Positions 44,826-53,579 of a stretch of 64,000 nt of DNA are shown in pieces (position 1 is the stretch's first letter; each line of letters opens with the position of its first letter). Origin of the DNA: Confluentibacter sediminis (GTDB taxonomy: Bacteria > Bacteroidota > Bacteroidia > Flavobacteriales > Flavobacteriaceae); NCBI RefSeq assembly GCF_003258355.1, contig NZ_QKPO01000003.1, positions 62,001 to 126,000 on the forward strand, read 5' to 3'. Position numbers and translations under genes: made by a program. The notes under the pieces were generated by a model. That model did no database searches, had not been told where the DNA came from, and saw only the letters and a program-made list of their open reading frames with translations.

Positions 44826-46619
44826 CTACGAATTTCCTTTTAACCAAGATCTAGGGGTTATATCTTCTACTTTTTTGAAATAGTTATTAAACACACTTTT
44901 AGAATTAAAGCCGCTATCATAGGCTAAGCCAAGAATGGTTAAATGTGAATTTTTAGGATCTAGGGCAATAGTTTTAAAGTGACTTAGGCGATAGGAATTT
45001 ATAAAGTCATTAAAATTAAGGTTAAATGCTTTATTGATTAAGTATGATATTTTATTGGTATTTAATCCTAACACATCTGCAACCATTTTTAAATTCAATT
45101 GTGGATTTAAAAATGGTTCTTCTTCCTTAAAATGGGTGAGCAGTTCTTCCTTTAGCAATTCTATTTGATTATCGTCTAAAATAGTCGAGTTTGATTTTTC
45201 TTCATCTTCTTTTAAGGGCTTTATATCTGAGAGATACAAGTTGGCATGGTGTAAATCTGTAAACTCCTTTATTTTGTGCAATGGTTGTAAAAATGGGTCA
45301 TGCCTATAGTTTATGATTTGACCCCGTTTTTTGTCTATCATTTCTTTTAGGTATAAAAAACCAAGCTCTTTATGACTGGAATTGCTCAGGATATATACAC
45401 TATAGGGGACTATCAGGGATTCTTTATTGTTGGGTTCAGACCATTTTGTAATGATTTGATTAGAAATTTCAAAATCCTTTTCATTAATAAGCTTGAACAG
45501 TAGGTTTTTCTCTTCTTCTAATGGGGTGTCCTGAATAAATTCATAAAAGAGTTCTTCTTTGTTGAGCCATATTAAGCAGAAGCATTTTAAATGGTGCGCC
45601 AATGCCAATTCGGGATTTAGGGTTATGGCATATTCTACAGTTTCCAAGGCTTTATTAAATTGGCGTTGATAGTAGAGAATATGGGCTAATGTGTATCGAT
45701 TGTTTGCGGAAAGTGGATCTACGTCTACCAATTTGTTTGCATACACTAAGGCGTAGTCAAAGAAGCCAAGTGCCAAGCACATTTCTGCCATAGCTTCTAG
45801 GCCATCTATATGGTTTGGGTTTATTGCCAAGACTTTATTGATATGAATATAGGCATTCTTAAAATCCCATTCTCCCCAGAGAAACTTCCCTACAAAAGAG
45901 TGTGGGTATTCTGGTAAAGATGTGTCTATTTCTTTGGCCATTAATAGATTGGTAATGGCTAGGTCTATGGCTTTTTGCTGTGGCATATAGCCCCACATGC
46001 CCAATAATCCATAGCATTGTAAATTGGCATAATAGGCTTTAGCGTAGTTTTTATCTAAAGCAATGGCTTTATCGTAAAATGAAATGGCTTGCGTTAAACT
46101 TTCTGGCGTCCAAAGTAATTGCTGTGAGCGACCTTTTAAAAACAATTGATACGCATCTATATTGTTTGTGGGCTGTTTAATTAAATGGTTTTGCACTTCA
46201 AAATGTCCAAAATTGTTTCGGATTTCATCTGCTATGGCAAGACTAATCTCATCTTCTAAATCAAAAATATGGACTAATTCCCTATCAAACCTTTTAGACC
46301 AGTAATGTGTTCCATCAGCAACATTAATTAACTGTGCTGTTATTCTAACTCTGTCCGAGGATTTTTTAATACTTCCTTCTAGAATTGTATTTACCCCTAA
46401 TTGCTTACCAATGTCTCTTATATCAATATCCTTACCTTTAAAGGCAAATGAAGAGGTTCTTGCAATAACTTTAAGTTGATTGATTTTTGTTAGTGCATTA
46501 ATTATTTCTTCTGTGATGCCATCACAAAAATAGTCGTTGTCCATATCATTGCTCATATTGACAAAGGGTAATACTGCGATAGATTTTTGATTGGTCAAAG
46601 CATTATTTAATTTGAACAA
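44826..46619 (-). CDS. TolB-like / TPR / AraC-type fused regulator
   Basis: 597 residues. Residues ~10-140 match the TolB-like or FlgO-like domain of adenylate-cyclase-associated proteins (QKSIAVLPFVNMSNDMDNDYFCDGITEEIINALTKI...VIARTSSFAFKGK...ADGTHYWSKRFDRE), ~150-480 form TPR repeats, and ~510-597 an AraC helix-turn-helix (LTILGLAYDSGFNSKSVFNNYFKKVEDITPRSWLKG). A one-component regulator of a Bacteroidota type. The frame opens at TTG 46619, but that TTG lies in a perfect -7 box, so translation may start at TTG 46595. The signal is not known. Confidence 0.88.
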   Translation of the reverse strand: MFKLNNALTNQKSIAVLPFVNMSNDMDNDYFCDGITEEIINALTKINQLKVIARTSSFAFKGKDIDIRDIGKQLGVNTILEGSIKKSSDRVRITAQLINVADGTHYWSKRFDRELVHIFDLEDEISLAIADEIRNNFGHFEVQNHLIKQPTNNIDAYQLFLKGRSQQLLWTPESLTQAISFYDKAIALDKNYAKAYYANLQCYGLLGMWGYMPQQKAIDLAITNLLMAKEIDTSLPEYPHSFVGKFLWGEWDFKNAYIHINKVLAINPNHIDGLEAMAEMCLALGFFDYALVYANKLVDVDPLSANNRYTLAHILYYQRQFNKALETVEYAITLNPELALAHHLKCFCLIWLNKEELFYEFIQDTPLEEEKNLLFKLINEKDFEISNQIITKWSEPNNKESLIVPYSVYILSNSSHKELGFLYLKEMIDKKRGQIINYRHDPFLQPLHKIKEFTDLHHANLYLSDIKPLKEDEEKSNSTILDDNQIELLKEELLTHFKEEEPFLNPQLNLKMVADVLGLNTNKISYLINKAFNLNFNDFINSYRLSHFKTIALDPKNSHLTILGLAYDSGFNSKSVFNNYFKKVEDITPRSWLKGNS

Positions 46620-46624
46620 ATTTA
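46617..46624 (-). promoter_or_regulatory. -7 box overlapping the 5' end of the TolB/AraC gene
   Basis: Minus strand TAAATTTG, perfect TAnnTTTG. The last three bases are the TTG that opens the reading frame, so a start there would precede the transcription start. Confidence 0.45.
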
Positions 46625-46799
46625 GAAAAGAATGAAAACTTAAGGAAATTATCTGAGGGCATTCTTTAACAATTCATTGCTCATTCACTTGGTATAAGGA
46701 ATTAAACAAAATAACACTAACATATCCCATTCTCCTCCTATTATGCTTCCCTCCTACGTCGTCGCATACAAAGGGTTCGATTAAATTGTAGAATTATAA

Positions 46800-47744
46800 T
46801 TAATCCAACAAAACCACTTCGCTTTGTAAAATCCACTTTCCATTTACTTCTTCGCTATGTGTTACTGTAATTTTATTGGTGCCTGTTTTTTTAAAGACGT
46901 CAATTAGCTTGAGGTTTTTATGGACGCTGGTATTAATCACGATGGGTTCTGTAAGTAAGGCTCCTGTTGTGGCGTTAAATACATAGAGGCTTTTGGTGGT
47001 GGGTTTTATATCCCAAAATCCAATTTCGTCGGCACCGTCGCTGTTAAGGTCCTTGAGGTTTTCTAATTGGGATTTGTAGGCGCCTTTAATTGTGATGGGT
47101 TTGAGGTCTTTATTACTGAATATGATAGTACTGTTGCATTCGCCTTTGCATGCTACTGTATCTTTGCTTTGGGCGTTGGTTTTTGTTGTGGATTGTATTT
47201 CTGGAGGGATTACTGAGGCGTAGTCGGATAGGCCATCGCCATTAAAATCGCCAAATACTTGCCTGTTATGGGAGATTAGCATGTTATTTTCGCGTGTACT
47301 GGGGAAAATGGGTGCCTCCAGATCTTTACTATTTTCGGCAACTTCTTCCCGGAGTATTTTGAACGTACCGTTTTTAGTTATTAGGGAAAGATAGGTGACG
47401 TAATCTGCTGTGATGCCGTTGTATGTGACGTGTTTGGTGAAGGTGACTAAATAGCTGCCTGCTTCTTTGGTAATCTGCAATTTGTCATTTAATATGCGTT
47501 GTGTATAGTCTGGAAATTGTTGAAAGAGCAAATTTTTATCTTGTTGTACCTGGTTTTTGGTGCGTTCTTTTCCGTAATAGGTAACGACATCCATATAGTC
47601 ACGTTCTAAGTACGGGGACTTTAGGGGTGTATGGTCTTCGTTCCATTGTTTTACAAATTGTTGTACTTCTTTTTCGCCTTTGGGATTCACTTCATTGCAG
47701 GCAAAGCAGAGTAAAACTAGGAGGCTGGACATCAAATACTTCAT
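46800..47744 (-). CDS. Lipoprotein of unknown function
   Basis: 314 residues. Lipobox CFAC gives the anchor Cys16. A region around residue 170 (GDFNGDGLSDYASVI) and another (DLNSDGADEIGFWD) have the FG-GAP/VCBS calcium-loop pattern, so part may be a beta-propeller-like repeat. It is the intact source of the truncated copy at 40286-40539; the 3' flank is shared as well. Stand-alone gene. No role assigned. Confidence 0.7.
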   Translation of the reverse strand: MKYLMSSLLVLLCFACNEVNPKGEKEVQQFVKQWNEDHTPLKSPYLERDYMDVVTYYGKERTKNQVQQDKNLLFQQFPDYTQRILNDKLQITKEAGSYLVTFTKHVTYNGITADYVTYLSLITKNGTFKILREEVAENSKDLEAPIFPSTRENNMLISHNRQVFGDFNGDGLSDYASVIPPEIQSTTKTNAQSKDTVACKGECNSTIIFSNKDLKPITIKGAYKSQLENLKDLNSDGADEIGFWDIKPTTKSLYVFNATTGALLTEPIVINTSVHKNLKLIDVFKKTGTNKITVTHSEEVNGKWILQSEVVLLD

Positions 47745-47847
47745 AAACGGCAGGTGCTTTTAGCTTATATCATGAATCTTAAAGATACATGTTTTTTTAT
47801 GATTTTGGGTTGTATTTATCTTCTTATTGACATGTTTTGACTTGTTA

Positions 47848-50800
47848 CTAATAGGCATTTGCTTTTCCTGGTGTTGGTAAACTACTGGACACCTGCTCTC
47901 CTTGCTGATGGGTTTTACTTAAAGCGGCACTCAGCGTGATTCCGCTTCCTGACAGGGGTTCGCCTGTGGTATGTGGATGGCTTAATCCTTTGCTCAGGGT
48001 GATTGTGGCTCCCTGGCTTTCACTGGGGTTTGCAAAATTACGACGGGGTCTTGTTATTGTGGTAATTACGGCGGTTTCCAACCTGGTGCCGTTACCAATC
48101 ATCACGGTTTGCCCTTCGCTAAAACCAAATACGTTCGCTACAGGAATGGTGGTTGCTCCTGCTTTTATGGACGTTGTTAGCTTGGTAGCGCCTGGTGTTC
48201 CTACTTCTGTGATTTTTACTTTTTCGGCATTGGGGCCTGTCCCTATAACTATGGATTGTCCCTCCTTAAAGCCTTCTATGCTGGTGACTTTAATGTTTTT
48301 GGAGCCTAGTGTTGTTGGACTGGCTGAAGTCAGGATGGCTTGTGATTTAAAGTCTTCGCAATTGCTATCGCTATCGGCACCATCGGGAAAACGTCCTATA
48401 CTTCTAATCATGGGGTCGTATGCATCTGTAAAGGAGCCTTGACTGCTACCGGGTAGTATGGCGATGCATCCTCCTTGGCTTTGGTCGCCTTCCAGCGTCG
48501 CAATTTCTGGAGTGGCTACGGAGCCTCGTGAGCTTGAGTTGCCTTGTTCTGATCCGTAAATCATGGCATCCATCAGCACGTTGCCACTGGCATCCATCAG
48601 CGCCACGGTACCTGCGTAGATAGACATGGGGAGTCCGTAATATTGATTGGCTTGAACGGCTCCTTGATATCCTATTGTTTTATTGCCTGGTATGCTTATG
48701 GGGGTTCCTGTATCATAGTTTTTGTTTAGATTTTCTTTTAAGGTGATTCCGCTACCAAGGGCTTGTACGGCATCGCCACTTTTATGGGGGAAGCGTGTGG
48801 CTGGCGAAAAGCTGATGCCTGTTCCTGGGGTAGCGACATCGGCTGCCAAGATGTGGTCTTTTTTAAGTGGTGCTGTTAGTTCTACTTCTCCTGGGTCGCC
48901 TGTAAAGCGGCCTCTTAATGGGGCTTGTACGGTGTTGATGATCTTTTTAACCAGGGCGTATTCTACACGGGTTCCTGTGTTGATGGTTATTGTATCTCCT
49001 GGGGTCATATTGGCGTTTTGCCATACTTTGATGGTGGTGTCTCCAGCTTTTGCAGCTTTTGCCAGACTGCTTTGGGTAGCTCCTTTTCCGACTTTGGTGA
49101 CGGTGGCTACTTCGTAATTGCCTCCTAAGTCAATGCCTATCTTATCGCCTACGGCAAAACCGTCGGCATTTGCTACTGGAAGATTGGTGGTGCCGACTGG
49201 AAGGTTTAGCCATGGTCCTGTGGTGACGGGTACGAATATTTTTGTTTGTGGAGTTGCTGGGGTGCCTATTTTGGCAATGGTTATAGGGTCGCCTGCTATC
49301 TTTATTTGCTGACCTACTTTTAGACCTTCGGTACTGCGTACATTCAGGAGGTTGTCTCCTGCTTTTACTGGTGCTAGCAAGCCGGACGCTGCTAAACCGA
49401 AAAGGTAGAATTTACCTGGTGCTAATGTGGTGCCTTTTGGAATTTTAGCTAATGTTATGGGGGCGCCCTCGCCTGGGGTGTTGATCACCGACCAGTTGGA
49501 CATGTCTACTTCGGTATCTGAGGTATTGTAAAGCTCTAAAAATTGATTGGTGGGATGGTCGCCACCGCTGAAACTGGCTTCGTTAATTTTAACAGGCAGG
49601 ACATTTCGTATTCTTTGTGATGTTGTATAGGTGTCATCTTCCCATGTTGCTTTGGTTCTTAGGTATCCTGCGGCGATGGTTGTTGGTGACTGGATGCTAA
49701 AGGTGGCTTCTACCGTGGTTCCTGGAGCGATGGGTTTGCTAAAGGTTTTGGCTTCTACAGTGGGCCAATCTTTTGGTAAGTTTATGGTCAATGTCAGGTT
49801 TGAAATAGGGTTTGCCGTGGTATTTGTAAATGTGACATTCAATTCTTGCTTAGAGCTTGGGGTAAAGCTTGTTAATCGTGATAAGGCCACGCTTGGCACC
49901 TTATAATTGGCGGCTACAATATTGGCTTGAACGGCTTTTACGACGTCTTCTGTTGGATAGCCAGCGGTCATGATGCCTTCGTAGAATGTTCCGGCGGATC
50001 CATTTCCATTATCGCCCCCATTTCCCATTTGTACTGAGCCTTTACGGCTCATTGGAAAATAAGTGTCTTTTTCTTTTGATTGTGGACGAAGGCCTTTGTA
50101 GAAGTTTTGCAACTCTCCTTTTTGTGCATCGCCGCCCCATATTTCCCATTGGTTACCTCCGCCCCCGTTTACCATGCCGGTAACGAAACGCCAAGAGTCT
50201 ATGGATGGATTGGCTGCGTTTTCTTTGGTTTCATATCCTGAAAATAGTCCGGCTTCCATATCGGACATGATCCATGGGCCTTCTCCTTCTCCTTTTCCCC
50301 AGGCGGTTGCTGTTCCGTAATAGACCGTTGACATGGTGCCTGTTCCTACTGCGGTACTGTTGGTGGATGTATTTCCATAATTGAAGCAACAGCCACTGGA
50401 ATAGTGTGTTCCATCTAACACCATATAAATTCCTTCTGGTTCGTCATTGATGGCTAGACCTACGGCATTGTTATTTCTCAATCCTGCTCCGGGCATGATA
50501 TAGGCGCCATAGACTTTATGGCCGTTCAGCGTTATTGGTGCCATATCGGCTATTGGCAGGCTGTTAAAGCCTCCTTTTGCAACGCCTCTGAAGGTGCCGG
50601 GAGGGGCTTGTTTCAAATCGTTGCCATGTCCTGATTGGTCGTAAATGATGCTTATCCAGCAAATGGCATTGGCTGCGAATGCATCTTGGGCTGCTGCATC
50701 TGCATAGCCTCCTGGATCGCCTGCACTGGGTTGTACGACTCCGATATCTAAGGTCTTTCCATCGGATTCACGGGTTAACTGATATAGGGGACCATTGTAA

Positions 50801-50988
50801 TCGGCAAACAATGCGCGCGTGGTGCTATGGGCTGTTATGGGCGTAAAACCTGCTGCGGCATAAATATCTCCGGGGCCTTGATTTCTAGAGGGGATATTTT
50901 TGTTTGCGCAGCCAAATACTACCATAAACAGGAACATGCCTGCTATTTTTAAAATTTTTGAGCTCGTGATGTGATTGGAAAGTAACAT
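47848..50988 (-). CDS. GH54-type arabinofuranosidase lipoprotein with NEW3, lamin-tail and repeat modules
   Basis: 1046 residues, lipobox VFGC (Cys27), so cell-surface or periplasmic. Residues ~40-360 are the GH54/AbfB catalytic domain: nucleophile E245 (SDMEAGLFSG), acid/base D326 (GNGGDNG), and the vicinal Cys pair C200-C201 known from this family. ~365-465 is a NEW3-type Ig domain; ~467-533 and ~794-815 look like the two halves of a lamin-tail domain. Five ~25-residue repeats (AGxTTIxVxxxxGFxxGQxIxIGxG form) lie at ~542, 599, 648, 894 and 942. The gene is visibly richer in G+C than its surroundings. No CBM42 is present. Confidence 0.85.
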   Translation of the reverse strand: MLLSNHITSSKILKIAGMFLFMVVFGCANKNIPSRNQGPGDIYAAAGFTPITAHSTTRALFADYNGPLYQLTRESDGKTLDIGVVQPSAGDPGGYADAAAQDAFAANAICWISIIYDQSGHGNDLKQAPPGTFRGVAKGGFNSLPIADMAPITLNGHKVYGAYIMPGAGLRNNNAVGLAINDEPEGIYMVLDGTHYSSGCCFNYGNTSTNSTAVGTGTMSTVYYGTATAWGKGEGEGPWIMSDMEAGLFSGYETKENAANPSIDSWRFVTGMVNGGGGNQWEIWGGDAQKGELQNFYKGLRPQSKEKDTYFPMSRKGSVQMGNGGDNGNGSAGTFYEGIMTAGYPTEDVVKAVQANIVAANYKVPSVALSRLTSFTPSSKQELNVTFTNTTANPISNLTLTINLPKDWPTVEAKTFSKPIAPGTTVEATFSIQSPTTIAAGYLRTKATWEDDTYTTSQRIRNVLPVKINEASFSGGDHPTNQFLELYNTSDTEVDMSNWSVINTPGEGAPITLAKIPKGTTLAPGKFYLFGLAASGLLAPVKAGDNLLNVRSTEGLKVGQQIKIAGDPITIAKIGTPATPQTKIFVPVTTGPWLNLPVGTTNLPVANADGFAVGDKIGIDLGGNYEVATVTKVGKGATQSSLAKAAKAGDTTIKVWQNANMTPGDTITINTGTRVEYALVKKIINTVQAPLRGRFTGDPGEVELTAPLKKDHILAADVATPGTGISFSPATRFPHKSGDAVQALGSGITLKENLNKNYDTGTPISIPGNKTIGYQGAVQANQYYGLPMSIYAGTVALMDASGNVLMDAMIYGSEQGNSSSRGSVATPEIATLEGDQSQGGCIAILPGSSQGSFTDAYDPMIRSIGRFPDGADSDSNCEDFKSQAILTSASPTTLGSKNIKVTSIEGFKEGQSIVIGTGPNAEKVKITEVGTPGATKLTTSIKAGATTIPVANVFGFSEGQTVMIGNGTRLETAVITTITRPRRNFANPSESQGATITLSKGLSHPHTTGEPLSGSGITLSAALSKTHQQGEQVSSSLPTPGKANAY

Positions 50989-51209
50989 AGTGTGGTGGTC
51001 TTAATTTTGGTTATGAATCGTTGGTTTGAAAATGTTATCTCGTAAAATTACTTAAAAAAGATTAACTGTATAAATTTTCAGGTACAGGTTTTGATTTACA
51101 AATAGAAAGGGTATTGTTATGAGCTGGTTTTTATTTGAACAGCATTTACGCCTAATAGCTCATATCCTTTTTGAAGTGTATGGGGCTGTAATAAATTGTA
51201 TATAGGTTT
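50989..51209. other. Intergenic, no feature recognised
   Basis: 221 A/T-rich bases upstream of the GH54-like gene. No perfect -7 box and no hairpin terminator were noticed. Confidence 0.4.
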
Positions 51210-51764
51210 TTAATGTATGCTATCTAGTGCATGAACGTTTCCCTGAAACTGGATATTGCTACGGCTGCCGCTATTTATTTGGATGGTGCTGGATAAATTG
51301 GGATATAGTTTGATATATACCTGGTAGTTATCGGTATTTGAATGTTTGTCTGTGATGCTGAAGCGGATGTCATATGAGGATGCTTTGCCTTTTTTTATTT
51401 GTAAATCTTTTGGAACCCCTTCAAATTCTATGCCTGATGGGCTATTATAGCCACCTCCAAACTGGCGTTCTCCATAAAATGGCAGGATGGCCATTACGGA
51501 ATCATTTTTCATTCTTAGATAGTTGGTATGTGAGGTTATGTTTATGTTTCCCGCTGTACTGCCATTGGTAAATAGTCTGGAATCTGCTAGTTGTTGCATG
51601 GCTGCGGTCATTAATGGTTGTGCGGCATGGGATGTGATTTCGAAGGATTGGTTTTTAATCATAGTGTCCAGTTCTTTACTGCTGCTATGAGCTTGTTTTT
51701 GGCTACTCGACCCACAGGCTAGGAAAACAGTTACTATGATACTTATTAATAAACTATTTTTCAT
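51210..51764 (-). CDS. DUF4251 domain lipoprotein
   Basis: 184 residues. Lipobox FLAC (Cys17), Ser-rich linker, then the DUF4251 body: MIKNQSFEITSHAAQPL, LRMKNDSVMAILPFYGERQFGGGYNSPSGIEFEG and YDIRFSITDKHSNTDNYQVYIKLYPNLSSTIQINSGSRSNIQFQG. A Bacteroidota envelope family of unknown role. Stand-alone. Confidence 0.88.
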   Translation of the reverse strand: MKNSLLISIIVTVFLACGSSSQKQAHSSSKELDTMIKNQSFEITSHAAQPLMTAAMQQLADSRLFTNGSTAGNINITSHTNYLRMKNDSVMAILPFYGERQFGGGYNSPSGIEFEGVPKDLQIKKGKASSYDIRFSITDKHSNTDNYQVYIKLYPNLSSTIQINSGSRSNIQFQGNVHALDSIH

Positions 51765-51866
51765 GATTTTACAAATGTTTGATATTGAACTGGTTTATAC
51801 TTGTTGGTTGTTAACTAAATATAGACATTTTTTATCCTAAATTGTTTAATTTTTTGTTAAACTCAT

Positions 51867-51900
51867 AAAAAAAACCAGCATGTTTTTTAAGCATGCTGGT
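51867..51900 (-). terminator. Intrinsic terminator reading leftward
   Basis: ACCAGCATG (51874-51882) pairs with CATGCTGGT (51892-51900); on the minus strand a run of eight T follows. Ends the dioxygenase-like gene. Confidence 0.8.
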
Positions 51901-51941
51901 CTGTTTTAAAATAGCAATTTATATACTGATACTGAACTCTG

Positions 51942-52544
51942 TTAAAGCTCTGTAGTGGTTGATTTACTTAGTTTAATATCTTTTGTTGATGTGTATACAC
52001 CGTCTTTTTCGTTGATTCTTAGCATGCTTTTAACGGCTTCGGCACGACATGCTAGTGTTAGATCTGGTATTAATGGGTCGTCGTTGAAAAAGAAGGGTGC
52101 CATGTCGTAAGCGTCTTTTCCTGGTTCTTTTATAATACGGCGGATTTGTTTTAATTCTTTGGAACGGATTAATTTACCGGGCATGAAGGTGTAAAAGGTG
52201 TATTTGCCATCGGCATCGGTTTTAATCCATGCTCTGTGGTATACATATCGTTTGCGGTTGGCATCCCGTTTTAGGTTATAATTACCGTTTTCGTCTGGTT
52301 GGAAAATATATAAAATGACATCTTTTGCGGGTGTTTTTCCATCGCTTTGGTAAATCGTTCCTGTGATTATTAGTTTTTCGGCTTTGGCTTCATAATCTGG
52401 AATACTGTCTGTATTGTTTAAATAACGTTCGGAATAATCGAAAATAGGGTTATTGTCTTTACTACTTGCAACATCTTGGGCGATAGCGGTAACATTTGAG
52501 CTTAAAAAACTCACCAAACTTAAGGTTATGATAATCTTTTTCAT
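51942..52544 (-). CDS. Secreted intradiol-dioxygenase-like protein lacking the metal-site His pair
   Basis: 200 residues, signal peptide cleaved near A22. The transthyretin-like beta core (ITGTIYQSDGKTPAKDVILYIFQPDENGNY...HRAWIKTDADGKYTFYTFMPGKLIR) fits the intradiol ring-cleavage dioxygenase fold. Family members have Tyr in PYPN and two His in AHIHIxVKEPG; here the aligned stretch is KLIRSKELKQIRRIIKEPG, so the Tyr and both His are absent. The protein therefore probably binds rather than oxidises. Substrate unknown. Confidence 0.75.
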   Translation of the reverse strand: MKKIIITLSLVSFLSSNVTAIAQDVASSKDNNPIFDYSERYLNNTDSIPDYEAKAEKLIITGTIYQSDGKTPAKDVILYIFQPDENGNYNLKRDANRKRYVYHRAWIKTDADGKYTFYTFMPGKLIRSKELKQIRRIIKEPGKDAYDMAPFFFNDDPLIPDLTLACRAEAVKSMLRINEKDGVYTSTKDIKLSKSTTTEL

Positions 52545-52675
52545 CAGGGGTTATGGATTAATTTGTTTAAAATTAGTTGTTTATATTGACTGTGCATTAA
52601 AAATCTTATGAATACCCAAACTTTACGATAAAATGTTTTTAAGTGTAAAAATTGCCGATGAATGACTTGCTTTTT

Positions 52676-52962
52676 TGGGTTCTCGATACGATGCTCCTGC
52701 GTCGCATCACTCGAACTGGTTCTCGATACAACATATCTCGTGCCTCGATATGCCACTCGAACTGACAGGGTGACTAAAGAGTATGAGTGATTATGGGTTC
52801 TCGATACGATGCTCCTTCGTTGCATCACTCGAACTGGTTCTCGATACAACATATCTCGTGCCTCGATATGTCACTCGAACTGACAGGGTGACTAAAGAGT
52901 ATGAGTGATTTATGGGTTTTCGATACGATGCTCCTGTGTTGCATCACTCGAACTGACAGGTG
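52676..52962. repeat. REP-like tandem array, 118-119 bp period
   Basis: Unit starts GGGTTCTCGATACGATGCTCC at 52676 and 52794 and a third, shortened one at 52913. Each full unit has two palindromic modules, both framed by TTCTCGATAC and CACTCGAAC: one with GATGC/GCATC and one with CATATC/GATATG. The third unit lacks the second module. A 102-codon frame across it is an artefact of the repeats. The rest of the 52545-53054 gap shows only the terminator. Confidence 0.85.
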
Positions 52963-53004
52963 TATTGGGGATGATTACCTTAAGGTATATTAAAATTCTC
53001 CATA

Positions 53005-53040
53005 AAAAAACCAGTACACATAAATGTGTACTGGTTTTTT
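53005..53040. terminator. Strong bidirectional terminator
   Basis: 16-bp perfect stem AAAAAACCAGTACACA (53005-53020) with TGTGTACTGGTTTTTT (53025-53040), loop TAAA, T-run on both strands. Ends the OsmC gene. Confidence 0.9.
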
Positions 53041-53054
53041 ATATGTTTTAAACG

Positions 53055-53474
53055 TTATTTTAAAGTAGCTGTAAGTTCGATTGTTGTATTCAAAAGTTTT
53101 GAAATTGGACATACTTCTTTAGCTTTTGTTGCGATGTCTTGAAATTGGGCTGCTTCGATATTTGGCACCTCACCTTCTAAAGTTAAGGTTACTTTGGTAA
53201 TGCTACCGTCTTCAAAAGTAACTACTGCTGCTACATCTAGTGTTGTTGCTGTAAAACCAGCTTCGTTTAATAAAAAGCTTAGTTGCATGGCGAAACATCC
53301 TGAGTGTGCTGCACCGATTAATTCTTCTGGGTTGGTTCCTTTTTCACCATCTTCAAAACGGGTATGGAAAGAGTATTGTGTATTGCTTAGCACACCACTT
53401 CCTGTTGTTAAATAGCCTTTTCCATCTTTTCCTGCACCTTTCCATTGTGCGTTTGCTTTTCTTGTAAATTTCAT
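53055..53474 (-). CDS. OsmC family peroxiredoxin
   Basis: 139 residues. OsmC/Ohr fold with the redox cysteines C60 (HSGCFAM) and C122 (EVCPISKLLN) at the family distance. Reduces organic hydroperoxides and protects in osmotic or oxidative stress. OsmC rather than Ohr subtype is suggested by GKDGKGYLTTGSGVL. Stand-alone between a REP-like array and the OYE gene. Confidence 0.92.
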   Translation of the reverse strand: MKFTRKANAQWKGAGKDGKGYLTTGSGVLSNTQYSFHTRFEDGEKGTNPEELIGAAHSGCFAMQLSFLLNEAGFTATTLDVAAVVTFEDGSITKVTLTLEGEVPNIEAAQFQDIATKAKEVCPISKLLNTTIELTATLK

Positions 53475-53579
53475 ATGTAAGTAATTTATTTGTTTATAAA
53501 GGTTATCTGTTATCGCCTTATTTTTATTCGTATTTAGATGTAAACTTTTATGGCGATATCATAGGATCAAGTTTAATTG

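Noticed and set aside
47936-50183. Several long plus-strand frames (up to 168 codons) opposite the GH54 gene
   Set aside because: Antisense shadows of a G+C-richer gene; no leader, no domain and wrong codon character.
52544-52852. 102-codon frame at 52.5-52.9 kb
   Set aside because: Made entirely of the REP-like repeat units; the protein repeats with the DNA and has no family look.
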